Assembly (NCBI GenBank): GCA_013151865.1
Contig: JAADHN010000092.1
Location: forward strand, 1-56,434
Length of the DNA: 56,434 nt
Origin: Kiritimatiellota bacterium
Lineage (GTDB): Bacteria; Verrucomicrobiota; Lentisphaeria; Oligosphaerales; JAADHN01
Direction: 5' to 3'
Position numbers and translations under genes: made by a program. This document shows, one piece after another, positions 37,146 through 46,164 of the stretch. How positions within the stretch are numbered: position 1 is the stretch's first letter; every line of letters starts with the position of its first letter. The notes under the pieces are model-generated. The model made no database searches and was not told where the DNA came from. It saw nothing but the letters and a program-made list of their open reading frames with translations.

Positions 37146-38114
37146 GTGACGAATACAATCGAGACGTCCAGGCTGTTTGCTCCTCTCCAGGTTCGCCAAT
37201 GGACTTTTCGGAACCGGGTCGTCATGCCCCCCATGGTCACTTGTCGTTCGATTACTGCCGAAGACGGCGTGGAATGGTATCGCCGTCGTGCTGCCGGCGG
37301 CGCGGCATTGGTAATTGTCGAGGCCACCGGCGTGCCGCGATTCGGCTCGGAATTGACGGCGCCATCGCTTCGTCCGCTGGTGGACGCCGTACACCGGGAA
37401 GGCGCTCTGGCGGCAATTCAATTGTTCCCGGTCAACCGGGGCGACGATCACCAGGTGGACGCTTTGGTCGATGCAGAAATCGAGGGGATCGTTCGGGCAT
37501 ATCGTCTTGCCGCAAGAGTATGTCTCGACGCGGGATTCGACGGCGTCGAGCCCCACGGGGCACACGGTTTCTTGTTGAATCGTTTTTTCTCGTCGGCTCA
37601 CAACCATCGCACGGACAAGTATGGAGGGACGCCGGAGAACCGGGCGCGGTTGGCTGTCGAAATCGTCAGGACGCTTCGCGAAACAGTGAAGGAAAAAATG
37701 CTGCTGCTCTACCGTCACAGCCCTGTTATGGAGCCGGGGTATGGTTTGGAGGAGAGTCTGGAATTGACGCAGCGACTGGTGGCTGAGGGTGTGGACATTC
37801 TGGATCTGTCCCCTTCGAGTCGAGAGGGGCCGGCGGACTTGGCAGCTCCTTTCCGGCGTTTCGGCGTTCCCGTTATCGCCGTGGGCGCAATGGATCAGCC
37901 GTCCCGTGCGGCGGAGGCCCTCCGCGAGAAACGCGCCGACCTGATCGCCGTAGGTCGCGGCCTGATCGCCGATCCGGACTGGCCCCGCAAAGTCCGCCGC
38001 GGGCAATGGGACGCTGTCGTGGGCTGCATCAAATGCGATCTGAAGTGCTTCGGCAATCTCCGCACCGGTATTCCCATTGCGTGCACTCAGTGGGACGAGG
38101 CGGAATTCAAGTAG
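37146..38114 (+). CDS. Old Yellow Enzyme-like NADH:flavin oxidoreductase, short form with 4Fe-4S site
   Basis: A 322-residue FMN-type TIM barrel. GTG 37146 is chosen because aggagg lies 8 bases before it. Seen: LFAPLQVRQWTFRNRVVMPPM at the start, GGAALVIVEATGV, HGAHGFLLNRFFSSAHNHRTDKYGG (substrate and FMN contacts with the family's RTDxYGG), and ADLIAVGRGLIADPDW. It ends with CIKCDLKC followed 11 residues later by Cys, exactly the C-x2-C-x3-C-x11-C iron-sulfur ligand spacing of 2,4-dienoyl-CoA reductase/trimethylamine dehydrogenase types. The C-terminal FAD/NAD(P)H domain those enzymes carry is absent; the protein stops about ten residues after the last Cys. It lies 17 bases before the GH51 gene. 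Confidence 0.85.
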   Translation: MTNTIETSRLFAPLQVRQWTFRNRVVMPPMVTCRSITAEDGVEWYRRRAAGGAALVIVEATGVPRFGSELTAPSLRPLVDAVHREGALAAIQLFPVNRGDDHQVDALVDAEIEGIVRAYRLAARVCLDAGFDGVEPHGAHGFLLNRFFSSAHNHRTDKYGGTPENRARLAVEIVRTLRETVKEKMLLLYRHSPVMEPGYGLEESLELTQRLVAEGVDILDLSPSSREGPADLAAPFRRFGVPVIAVGAMDQPSRAAEALREKRADLIAVGRGLIADPDWPRKVRRGQWDAVVGCIKCDLKCFGNLRTGIPIACTQWDEAEFK

Positions 38115-38131
38115 AACGGAGGCCGGGATAA

Positions 38132-40663
38132 ATGATAATGGTCTCGAGGTTGATCGGCGCGATGGTGTTACTGACCGCCGCCGTGCGTGCAGCGGGTTGG
38201 CGCGACGAGTTCGATGGTCCGAAATTGAACCCACGCTGGACGTTCGACGTTCCCGTTCCGGGACCGTCCCTGAAACTCGGCGCGCGTCCGGGCTGGCTGC
38301 GATTGGTGGTGCCGCAAACCGCCCAAGGTTTCAACCACTGGACCGGCATCCAAAGGGCGCCGTTTCTGAGAACGACTGCCCCCAAGGGGGATTGGGATTT
38401 GAGTGCCCGAATCAACCTCGTCGAGTGGAAGCCGGAGTCGAATTTGCACTTGGCGCTGGTTGTGGGGACTTCGGACGAAAGGGTCCTGGCATGGGGCCCC
38501 TTCTTGAGTCGTGCGCTCTATCCGGATCACCCCAAGCCGGCGCTGTGGGTCGAACCGACCGGACAAGGGGCCTATATCCAGACCGACGTTCTCCCCGAGA
38601 ATGTCGAAGTGCGGATTTCGAAACGTGTGGATACATACCGTTTTCTATACCGAAAACACGGTGAAAAACGCTGGACCGAAGCCGGCTCTTTCTATGGCCC
38701 GGATTTCACGCCCCGCTTTGTCGGATTGATGGGGAAATCGTTTGCCGCGAACCCCGCCGGCGCTCTTGATGTGGACTATCTGGAACTCAAGCCATACCGG
38801 TCCGCCCCTGCGCCCGCGCCGCTTGAAGCCCGGCTCCGTGTCGACATCGAAGCCCCGGCCGTCCGGCTCCCCGAGTACCAGCGGGGTGCGTTTATCGAGA
38901 TGCTCGGCTCCTGTGTTTTCCAAGGGATTTGGGACGAACGCCTCACAAACCGCAAGTTCACGGGGGCGGCGGGGCCGGACGGTGTCGTCTGGCAATGGGA
39001 GGTTCAGGGCCGAGTTCGAAGTTGCGCCCCGGACCGGCGCTTGTTCTTCGCCGAGCCCCAGAGTCAACGGATCGAACTGGACGATGGCGCGGGGGGAGTG
39101 GTCCAGAGCGGATTGGTTCTCGAGCCCGGGCGCATGTATCGGGCTCGGATCGCGGCTCGCGTCAAGGGCGCCGTACAGCGACTGCAAGTGACCTTGCAGG
39201 TCGGAAAGAAAGCGATCGCGCATGAATTCACAGTCCCAAACGACGACTGGCATTCCTACACGTGTGAAATCGAGTGTCCTGCCGGCACGGACCCTGCGCG
39301 GTTCTCCATCGGCGCAACGGGGCCGGGAACGCTTTGGATCGGCGCCGCTTCCCTCATGCCGGCGGACAACGTGGGCGGTTTCAGGAGGGATCTCCTCGAT
39401 GTAATCCGCCTGGCCCCGCCGTCCATGATTCGTTGGCCGGGAGGCAACATGGTCTCCGGCTACCAGTGGCGCGACGGCGTGGGGGACCCCGACCGCCGGC
39501 CCATGCGCTGGGATCGGGCCTGGAACGCCTGGGTGTATAATGATATGGGAACGGACGAATTCATAGAGTACTGTCGTTTCATCGGGGCGGAGCCGTGCAT
39601 CTGTGTCAACGCCGGGGAAGGTACGGCGGAGCAGGCCGCCCAGTGGGTCGAGTATTGCAATGGCGGCCCGGAAACGCCCATGGGGCGCCTGCGGGCCGCC
39701 AACGGCCACCGGGCCCCGTACAATGTTCGGTACTGGGATGTCGGCAACGAAATCTGGGGGCCCTGGCAGCTCGGGCACGTCGGTCCGGAGGTCTACGGGC
39801 TGCGCGCCGTCGAGTTCGCCCGCGCGATGCGACGGGCATCTCCCGATATCGTCTTGGTGGGTTGCGGTGTCTTTCGGGACGATTTCGACCGCTGGAATCG
39901 ACGGATGCTGCCCATCTGCGGGCAATTCATGGATCTGCTCTCCGTGCACAATTACGTCGAATACGACATCCGCCGTTGCACGGCAGCCACATGGGAAAAG
40001 GTCGTCGGCGCCCCGGTGCGCATCGAGTCCGCCTTGCGCGAGACGTTTCGAATCGCACGAACAGCGGCCGGGAAAACCCTCCCCCTGGCCTTTGACGAGT
40101 GGAACGCCATCCCCCACATGCATGGCTGCCGCGGCGGTCAGGGCCTGCCCGAGGCAGTCTACGCCGCAGGAATGTTTCATGCCCTGCAGCGCTGTGGGGA
40201 GAATGTGCCGATCGCCAATTACGCCCTGCTCGTGAACCCCATCGGCGCCGTCCGAACCACCTCCCTCCAGGTGATTCAGACCCCGGTTTTTCTGACATTC
40301 CGCCTGTTTGCGGCACACACCGGTCCCTGGCGAATACCCGTCCGGATCCAGTCCCCTAACCTCGGAAAAACCCCGGTATTCGACGCAAGCGCCACGCTGT
40401 CGGCGGACCGGGCCACCCTGAATTTGACGGCAATCAACCGGCACCCGTCCCGTTCGCTGCGCGTGCGCTGGAACGTTCCCGGAGTGCGGCCCGGTTCCGC
40501 CCTGAAGTGGTCCGTCATATCCGGTCCGGAGCCGTGGGCTCGCAACACGGCCGAAAACCCGCGCAACGTTCGGATGCGCACATTCTCGGGGACGTGGAGC
40601 GACTTTGCATCCGCATCCCTGCCGCCTGCCGCCGTGATCGGGGCTTCTGTGCGGCTGAAATGA
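38132..40663 (+). CDS. Secreted alpha-L-arabinofuranosidase, GH51-like
   Basis: An 843-residue protein with a short signal peptide (LIGAMVLLTAAVRA). The N-terminal 230 residues are a concanavalin-like/DUF1349-type module (GWRDEFDGPKLNPRWTF). A GH51-type region follows: FIEMLGSCVFQGIWDE, a carbohydrate-binding insert, then MIRWPGGNMVSGYQWRDG, the strongest family hallmark. The acid/base Glu540 is in DVGNEIWGP and the nucleophile Glu656 in FDEWNA, with the expected order and distance. Predicted to release arabinofuranose from arabinan or arabinoxylan side chains. Start: ATG 38132 has ggagg at 38118-38122. Probably co-transcribed with the oxidoreductase upstream. Confidence 0.9.
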   Translation: MIMVSRLIGAMVLLTAAVRAAGWRDEFDGPKLNPRWTFDVPVPGPSLKLGARPGWLRLVVPQTAQGFNHWTGIQRAPFLRTTAPKGDWDLSARINLVEWKPESNLHLALVVGTSDERVLAWGPFLSRALYPDHPKPALWVEPTGQGAYIQTDVLPENVEVRISKRVDTYRFLYRKHGEKRWTEAGSFYGPDFTPRFVGLMGKSFAANPAGALDVDYLELKPYRSAPAPAPLEARLRVDIEAPAVRLPEYQRGAFIEMLGSCVFQGIWDERLTNRKFTGAAGPDGVVWQWEVQGRVRSCAPDRRLFFAEPQSQRIELDDGAGGVVQSGLVLEPGRMYRARIAARVKGAVQRLQVTLQVGKKAIAHEFTVPNDDWHSYTCEIECPAGTDPARFSIGATGPGTLWIGAASLMPADNVGGFRRDLLDVIRLAPPSMIRWPGGNMVSGYQWRDGVGDPDRRPMRWDRAWNAWVYNDMGTDEFIEYCRFIGAEPCICVNAGEGTAEQAAQWVEYCNGGPETPMGRLRAANGHRAPYNVRYWDVGNEIWGPWQLGHVGPEVYGLRAVEFARAMRRASPDIVLVGCGVFRDDFDRWNRRMLPICGQFMDLLSVHNYVEYDIRRCTAATWEKVVGAPVRIESALRETFRIARTAAGKTLPLAFDEWNAIPHMHGCRGGQGLPEAVYAAGMFHALQRCGENVPIANYALLVNPIGAVRTTSLQVIQTPVFLTFRLFAAHTGPWRIPVRIQSPNLGKTPVFDASATLSADRATLNLTAINRHPSRSLRVRWNVPGVRPGSALKWSVISGPEPWARNTAENPRNVRMRTFSGTWSDFASASLPPAAVIGASVRLK

Positions 40664-40949
40664 GGCGAGAGAGGGTATTGGACCGTCAGGGCGCACGCCG
40701 GAGCGCGGCAGTCGGAAAGGGCTTGTTCCGGATGGGGGCGAGACCGGGCGCCGCGAGCAGCGTCCGACGGTCGGTGCGTCAACCGTATCTTGATTTCGTC
40801 CGACGTTGCGACGGCTTGTCCCTTCCGTCCCGTTCGCTGTCCGTCCTGACAACCGTCGTTTCGGTGGTCGCGCCGCGCTTGGCGATCCCGGTCGGGGGCT
40901 GGACGCATCGGGTGGGCGGACGCGATCCGGGCTCGGGACCCCTCGGAAA

Positions 40950-42467
40950 TCAAAGCCGGTGTGAAGTCCGTCGCGGGACACCCAGCGTTTCCAGGTGACG
41001 TACGAAATGTCTTTCCAGGTTGGCGGCGTACCCGCTTTCGTCGGCTTCGAGGGCGGCGAAGAATCGAGGACCAAGTTTCGGGTCCGGCAGGATTCCGCCG
41101 TAGGTTACGTGCAGCAACTGACGGGCGTCGTCGTGGTCCATCAGGGCCGGCAGTTCGGCGTCCGGCAGCTCGTCGAGGTTCGGGATCGAGGCGAGGTCGG
41201 GGGTGACATGGTAGTACGCCAAGGCCTCGGGGAAGAACTCCACCGCACGACGATGGAGATCCCGATAGAGCCGCGGAGCAGACTGAGCGATCGTGCGGAC
41301 CGCCTCCAGCCAACTCGTGCCCGCGGTTTTCACGTGAACGCAAAGATCGCTGCAGCGACCGATGGTGGGATACACGCTGAACTTGTCGCTGCCCGAGTGG
41401 ACCGAGATCTTGTATCCGCCGTGAGTCTCCGCAATGGCGCAATGCAGGGCGAACTGTTTCTCGAACTCGGCCAAATCTCCAATGTAATCCACGGCCTTCT
41501 GGAACTCACCCACGAAACGCGGGGCCAGCGACGAAAGCTCAACTCCGAGCCGGCGCAGTTCGAGAATGATGTACAAATGGTGTTCCGGTTGGGTCGGGGC
41601 GGTGGTTTCATCAATGGAAAGCTCGAGGTCGAATTCGTCCCCGCGGCGCTTGCGCAGGTGACCGTACACTTCTGCAGCAAATTCGAGCGCACGCCCGTAC
41701 ATCACGGCGCAACGCTCCACCTCGAGTTTCGAAAGCAAAATGCTGGTTTGCCCGGCCGCGAACCGTTTGTCGGCATAGGCGGTCGAGACGTGCCGCCGGA
41801 AACCGTCGGGCAACGCGGCAAAAGCCCCTGCCACGCGCCCGGCATCCCATTTCTCGGCCTCTGCCGTCATGACCTCGCTGAGGTCGAGGGTGATCATTGT
41901 CATGCCGGCGTCCACGGCCCGGTCGATGTCGGACAGTGTCTTCAGATGGTCCCCGTCCGCACCGAAGCCGGCGCGATATCCTTCCTGAAATACCAAGTGC
42001 ACGACGTCGTCCACCACTCGCGGGAAGGTGCGATGAGTCAGGGCCAGTTCCCGGATCGACTGCTGAGCCAGGACCGGGGCCGCTTCGAATTGGGCTACGG
42101 CCCGCAGGTGTCCCGACGTAGCCATTCCCAGGCGGTCTCCGCAGCCGAATGTCGTACGCCGACGCCGCAGAGAAACGGGAGCGGTCCATGGGAACAGGCG
42201 CCGCAGAACCGCGGCGGTCGCCGGGGACAATACGTGCTGCCGCCAAACCAGGCGCCCACTTCGACAGACATCGGACGACAGGTCCGGAAGCAATTTGCCG
42301 GGATTGTCCGTGATTTCGAACAATCGCTTGCCCGTCCGGGTCCGCGCCAGACAGAACAGCACGCCGTCCGCGGACGCCCAACTGGATGGGTAGACCCGAA
42401 CGTCGGGGGCCTGCCCGGCCAATACCGAGTCGAACTGGGACCGGATTTCCTCGATGCGTCCCGTCAT
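40950..42467 (-). CDS. uxaE: Tagaturonate epimerase UxaE
   Basis: A 505-residue cytoplasmic enzyme that interconverts D-tagaturonate and D-fructuronate, joining galacturonate and glucuronate catabolism. Recognised by FGCGDRLGMATSGHLRAV, PVLAQQSIRELALTHRTF, VFQEGYRAGFGADGDHLKT, TMITLDLSE, and IAETHGGYKISVHSGSDKFSVYP followed by HVKTAGTSWLEAVR; the His, Asp and Glu residues in these segments are the expected metal and active-site positions. Start: ATG 42467 follows aaggagaggg; upstream codons are non-coding. Its presence implies uronate (pectin) use, consistent with the rhamnosidase and arabinofuranosidase in the window. Confidence 0.88.
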   Translation of the reverse strand: MTGRIEEIRSQFDSVLAGQAPDVRVYPSSWASADGVLFCLARTRTGKRLFEITDNPGKLLPDLSSDVCRSGRLVWRQHVLSPATAAVLRRLFPWTAPVSLRRRRTTFGCGDRLGMATSGHLRAVAQFEAAPVLAQQSIRELALTHRTFPRVVDDVVHLVFQEGYRAGFGADGDHLKTLSDIDRAVDAGMTMITLDLSEVMTAEAEKWDAGRVAGAFAALPDGFRRHVSTAYADKRFAAGQTSILLSKLEVERCAVMYGRALEFAAEVYGHLRKRRGDEFDLELSIDETTAPTQPEHHLYIILELRRLGVELSSLAPRFVGEFQKAVDYIGDLAEFEKQFALHCAIAETHGGYKISVHSGSDKFSVYPTIGRCSDLCVHVKTAGTSWLEAVRTIAQSAPRLYRDLHRRAVEFFPEALAYYHVTPDLASIPNLDELPDAELPALMDHDDARQLLHVTYGGILPDPKLGPRFFAALEADESGYAANLERHFVRHLETLGVPRRTSHRL

Positions 42468-42647
42468 GGCGCGTCCCTCTCCTTCACTGGACGTCCGGCG
42501 GGCTTTGCGTTGCGCAGAGCTTCCGGACTTCTGAAACCCGATCCGGACCCACACCCCCGGTCGGGGATCGTCGCTCCCGGCAACTGCTCGAACAGCAAGT
42601 GCGGGAGCGGGTTGCTTGGTCAAGAACATTCGACCGGTTGCCGGGCC

Positions 42648-42680
42648 GGCAAGAAAAACGCCCTGTCGAAAACAGGGCGT
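42648..42680 (-). terminator. Rho-independent terminator of the sigma factor gene
   Basis: Reading leftwards, a perfect 9-bp stem ACGCCCTGT/ACAGGGCGT with a 5-base loop (42680-42658) is followed by TTTTCTTG. It lies 30 bases after the sigma factor stop. Confidence 0.9.
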
Positions 42681-42709
42681 CCGTGTTTCAGGCCGACAGG
42701 GTTCTGCGG

Positions 42710-43546
42710 TCAGACCGCGAGTTCTTCTTCGACGCCCTCTTCATCGAGCATCATCCGCAGCTTCTCGAGCGCCTGATTCTGGATTTGACGCACGCGCTCG
42801 CGCGTCCGGCCGATGCATTGGCTCACTTCCTCGAGGGTTCGCGGGCGCTCGCCGTTCAGGCCGAAGCGGAGCTGCAGAATCCGCCGTTCCCGGTCGTCCA
42901 GATGATCGATGAGTTCGAGCATGTGCCGCAGAGTCTCTGCGTCTTGGACCAGGGCGTCCGGCCCGATGCTTTTGTCGTCCGGGATGATGTCCCGGAATTC
43001 GCCGTCCTCACCGTGCTGGATCGGGTCGTGCAGAGAAATGGTCGTCGTTTTACCGAGCCGCAGGCCCGAGACGGTTCGGACCGTAAGGTTGACTTCCTCG
43101 GCGATCTCCTTGTCCGTCGGCTCACGATCCAGTTTTTCTTTCAAGCGCGCGCGCGCGGCTTGTATCTTGCTGATCTTGCTGGCGGACTGCACCGGGATGC
43201 GGATCGTTCGCGCTTGGTTGGCCAATGCGCGCCGCATGGACTGCTTGATCCACCAGGCCGCGTAGCTGCTCAGCTTGGCTCCCTTGGAAGGGTCGAACTT
43301 TTCCACGGCCCGCATCAACCCGATGTTGCCCTCGGAAATCAGGTCGAGCAACGGGAGGCCAAGCCCTTTGAAGTCGTGGGCAATCTTCACCACCAAGCGG
43401 AGATTGCTCCGGATCAGCTTGTCGCGGGCTTCGGCATCGCCGGCAGCTATTCGGGCCGCAAGCTCCACTTCCTCCTGGGGCGTGACCAGCGAGTACTGCC
43501 CGATATTCTGCATATAGAGCTTCATTGTGTCATTGTCTGACAGCAT
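42710..43546 (-). CDS. RNA polymerase sigma factor, short RpoD/RpoS-like (sigma70 group)
   Basis: A 278-residue sigma70-family factor. Region 1.2 (MKLYMQNIGQYSLVTPQEEVELA) and region 2 (LIRSNLRLVVKIAHDFKGLGLPLLDLISEGNIGLMRAVEKFDP, then YAAWWIKQSMRRALAN) are complete. Region 3 (RARLKEKLDREPTDKEIAEEV) and region 4 (LEEVSQCIGRTRERVRQIQNQALEKLR) follow. The region 1.1 and the large non-conserved region of E. coli RpoD are absent, so it may be a compact primary sigma or a group 2 (RpoS-like) factor; sequence alone cannot tell. Start: ATG 43546 follows ggagga. It is monocistronic, with its own promoter and terminator. Confidence 0.95.
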   Translation of the reverse strand: MLSDNDTMKLYMQNIGQYSLVTPQEEVELAARIAAGDAEARDKLIRSNLRLVVKIAHDFKGLGLPLLDLISEGNIGLMRAVEKFDPSKGAKLSSYAAWWIKQSMRRALANQARTIRIPVQSASKISKIQAARARLKEKLDREPTDKEIAEEVNLTVRTVSGLRLGKTTTISLHDPIQHGEDGEFRDIIPDDKSIGPDALVQDAETLRHMLELIDHLDDRERRILQLRFGLNGERPRTLEEVSQCIGRTRERVRQIQNQALEKLRMMLDEEGVEEELAV

Positions 43547-43653
43547 CGAGACTCAATCCTCCATGATAGCGGGTCATGGTGCGGACACGCGTCGGAAAGC
43601 GAGACCGGGTCGACGCCCGTGAGAGGCACGAATAAACCGCCGTACCGAAGTCT

Positions 43654-43683
43654 ATAATATACCCAAACTCACGCGTTTGTCAA
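43654..43683 (-). promoter_or_regulatory. Sigma70-type promoter of the sigma factor gene
   Basis: Reading leftwards, a perfect TTGACA (43683-43678) is followed after 16 bases by TATATT (43661-43656), or after 18 by TATTAT. Transcription would begin near 43648, about 100 bases before the start. This near-consensus form suggests recognition by the housekeeping sigma, possibly by the product itself. Confidence 0.78.
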
Positions 43684-44132
43684 CCTTCGGCAACCATGAT
43701 GCGAAAACCGCCCAACACCACGCTGGAACTCTGCCACAATACAAAAACGGCCCGGGTCGCGTCATTATTGGCGGGCCCCGTCCCATGCACCGACACTCAC
43801 TTGCGCAAACCGAACGAACGCACCGCCCGGGGATGACCCGCGGAGGACGAGCGCCCCGGGTGCCGATGCAATGCAGACGGCAGGTCTCCGGAGCCGCGCC
43901 CGGCGGACCGAAGCGCGATTCACCCGGTACGTGTGTTGCGCTTCACGCCCCGTGTCTTGTCTCCAACGGTTCCATCCACCCAGGGCAGTGCCTGCCCCCG
44001 GCTTCTTGCGCCCCGTGGAACAGGACATACATTTGCCTGCGTCACGGGGTACGGATTTACGGCACGGTCCCGAATCGTGCCAACCGCCGAAAAGCCCCTT
44101 TTGGGCGGCGGGAAAGACGAAAGGAGGCCGCC
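43684..44132. other. Intergenic region with no recognised gene
   Basis: About 450 bases. tmRNA, RNase P, SRP RNA and 6S signatures were looked for by eye and not found. A GC-rich stem followed by TTTTT on the minus strand lies around 43746-43785 (cgggcc...tttttg) and could terminate a leftward transcript entering the sigma promoter region. aaggagg at about 44120-44126 marks the next gene. Confidence 0.4.
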
Positions 44133-44642
44133 ATGCGAGTCGCCGTGGGATCGGTCGTCAAAGGGTTCGAACTCAAGAGTGCGATCATTGACCATCTGCG
44201 CGCCCACGGGCACGAGGTGGTCGACGCCGGCTGCTACGGGACCGACGTATTTGCCAAGTTTCCGTCCGTTGGACAGCGAATCGCCCGAATCCTGCAGCGC
44301 GGTGAGGCGGAACTCGCCGTGAATTGCTGCGGCAGCGGCACCGGCGCGGCCTTGGCTGCCGGAAAATTCCAGGGGGTTTGCGCCGTGAGTTGCGAATCCG
44401 TCCGGACCGCCCGCCTGGCCCGGGTGGTGAACGACGCCAACTGCCTGTGCCTGGGGGAAAGCATTGTCCAGCCCGAACTCGCCTGCCGCATGGTCGACGC
44501 GTTTCTTGCGGCCCGGTTTCAGGATGCCGAGGGCGTTCCCCAAGCCGTGCTCGATTTCTGGGACGAGGCCCGCCGTGAACTGATGGACCGCGGCGGTCCC
44601 GCCGGACCTCGGGAAGTGGAATCCCTGCCGGGAGTGCTTTGA
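44133..44642 (+). CDS. RpiB/LacA/LacB-family sugar-phosphate isomerase
   Basis: A 169-residue cytoplasmic enzyme that interconverts aldose and ketose phosphates (ribose 5-phosphate/ribulose 5-phosphate, or galactose 6-phosphate/tagatose 6-phosphate). It has the family opening MRVAVGSVVKGFELKSAIIDHLRAHGHEVVDAG and the active-site loop NCCGSGTGAALAAGKFQGVCAVSC. Its catalytic Cys sits in the NCCGSG segment, as in RpiB (compare CGTGxGxSI). It departs from standard RpiB in several loop residues, so the exact sugar is open. Start: ATG 44133 with aaggagg. An upstream frame extension is not supported. Confidence 0.88.
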   Translation: MRVAVGSVVKGFELKSAIIDHLRAHGHEVVDAGCYGTDVFAKFPSVGQRIARILQRGEAELAVNCCGSGTGAALAAGKFQGVCAVSCESVRTARLARVVNDANCLCLGESIVQPELACRMVDAFLAARFQDAEGVPQAVLDFWDEARRELMDRGGPAGPREVESLPGVL

Positions 44643-44778
44643 GCATTCCGAAACCAACTTCGGACGCAAGTGAATGGCGCGAAACCCACCGCGCGTTACC
44701 GAAACAAGCTTGGCGCGCCACGTGCGCGTTCCTGCGCTTTGACCGGCCGTTACAGCCCCACCAGCCGAGGATTTGCTC

Positions 44779-46164
44779 ATGCACACCCCGTTTGCGCTCT
44801 GTTCCACCGCGGTTTCCGGGATCGTCCTCCAGGCATTGGTTGCCGCCGCGCCCGAAGACCGCCTGACCGCGCTGGACCGGTACGTCTCGGCGCCGGACGA
44901 GAACTATGCGTATCGTCTAATGTCCCGGGCCCGAACCGACAAGGGCTGTTGTTACGTCCTCTACATGGCCTCCCAAGTCTGGCGCACAGGCCGAGACGTG
45001 GACCGAATCCTCTGGCGGCACTGGCTGGAAATCTACGTGCCCGACCGCGTCGAGCACGATACCGCTCTGCTTTTCATCACCGGCGGCAAGAACGATTACC
45101 AGCCGCCCGATACCCCCCAGAACGCTTTGGTGCGGATCGCCGCCGAAACGCGGTCCGTGACCGTTCGCCTCCAGGCCGTGCCGAATCAACCCCTGTTTTT
45201 TCTCGCCGACCCGGAACTCCGTGAGCGCTCCGAGGACGCCATCCTGGCTTTTGCCTGGGCGCAGTACCTCAAGGACGGTGACGAAACCTGGCTGCCCCTG
45301 TTGCCCATGGTCAAGAGTGCCGTCCGCGCCATGGACACGACCACTGCGTTTTGCGCAGGCCTGGAAGATGGTCCCATACAGGTTCGCCGTTTCGTGGTCA
45401 CCGGCGCCTCCAAACGAGGCTGGACTTCGTGGCTCACGGCTGCCGCCGACCGTCGCGTGATCGGCGTCGCACCCATCGTGATCGACCTGCTGAACGTGCG
45501 GGCCTCGATGAAACATCAGCACCGCGCCTACGGTTATTTCTCCGAGGCCGTCCAAGATTATGTCGAAAACGGCGTACTCGATGCCATGGATACCCCCCGC
45601 GGCCGGGCGGCGACCGCGATTGTGGATCCCTACGCCTATCGGCGCCGCTACACCATGCCCAAGCTCATACTGAATTCAACCGGCGACCAGTTCTTCCTGC
45701 CCGATTCCTGGCGGTTCTATTGGAACGACCTGCCCGGCCCAAAAGTCTTGCGGTACGTCCCCAACACGGACCATGGCCTCAACGATTCCGCCTACGAAAC
45801 GCTGGCAACGTTCTATGCATCGGTCTTGAAAGGCCGCCCTTTGCCCCGATTCACCTGGCAGGTCGAGGCCCCGGGGCGGATCCGGGTGACCGCTCGGGAC
45901 AAGCCGCGGCAGGTCTTGGTTTGGCGCGCCCGAAACCCGAAAGCCCGCGATTTTCGGCTGGCAACGATCGGCGCGGCTTGGCACAGCACCGAACTGGCCG
46001 AGTCGAGCCCGGGGGTTTATGTCGCGGAGCAGCCGGCCCCGGCGCAGGGCTGGGCCGCTTTCGTCGTCGAGTTGATCTACCCCGACCCTTTCGTTTCCGG
46101 TCGCTCCCTGCGTCTGACCACCGGCGTCAGCGTGGTCCCGGATCGTCTTCCCTTTGCCGAGTGA
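44779..46164 (+). CDS. PhoPQ-activated pathogenicity-related family hydrolase
   Basis: A 461-residue alpha/beta-hydrolase of the PqaA type. It begins with a short hydrophobic leader (FALCSTAVSGIVLQALVAAA), so export is likely. Family sequences: LEIYVPDRVEHDTALLFITGG, then VVTGASKRGWTSWLTAAADRRV with nucleophile Ser near residue 211, NSTGDQFFLPDSWRFYW with the probable catalytic Asp, and NTDHGLNDS with the catalytic His. The biochemical activity of this family is poorly known; members occur widely in Planctomycetes and relatives. ATG 44779 is chosen because gagga at 44767-44771 is correctly spaced. Its 3' end overlaps the convergent membrane protein gene by 38 bases. Confidence 0.87.
   Translation: MHTPFALCSTAVSGIVLQALVAAAPEDRLTALDRYVSAPDENYAYRLMSRARTDKGCCYVLYMASQVWRTGRDVDRILWRHWLEIYVPDRVEHDTALLFITGGKNDYQPPDTPQNALVRIAAETRSVTVRLQAVPNQPLFFLADPELRERSEDAILAFAWAQYLKDGDETWLPLLPMVKSAVRAMDTTTAFCAGLEDGPIQVRRFVVTGASKRGWTSWLTAAADRRVIGVAPIVIDLLNVRASMKHQHRAYGYFSEAVQDYVENGVLDAMDTPRGRAATAIVDPYAYRRRYTMPKLILNSTGDQFFLPDSWRFYWNDLPGPKVLRYVPNTDHGLNDSAYETLATFYASVLKGRPLPRFTWQVEAPGRIRVTARDKPRQVLVWRARNPKARDFRLATIGAAWHSTELAESSPGVYVAEQPAPAQGWAAFVVELIYPDPFVSGRSLRLTTGVSVVPDRLPFAE

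Noticed and set aside
43684-44132. 6S RNA, tmRNA or RNase P RNA upstream of rpiB-like gene
   Set aside because: None of the conserved motifs of these RNAs was found on either strand.
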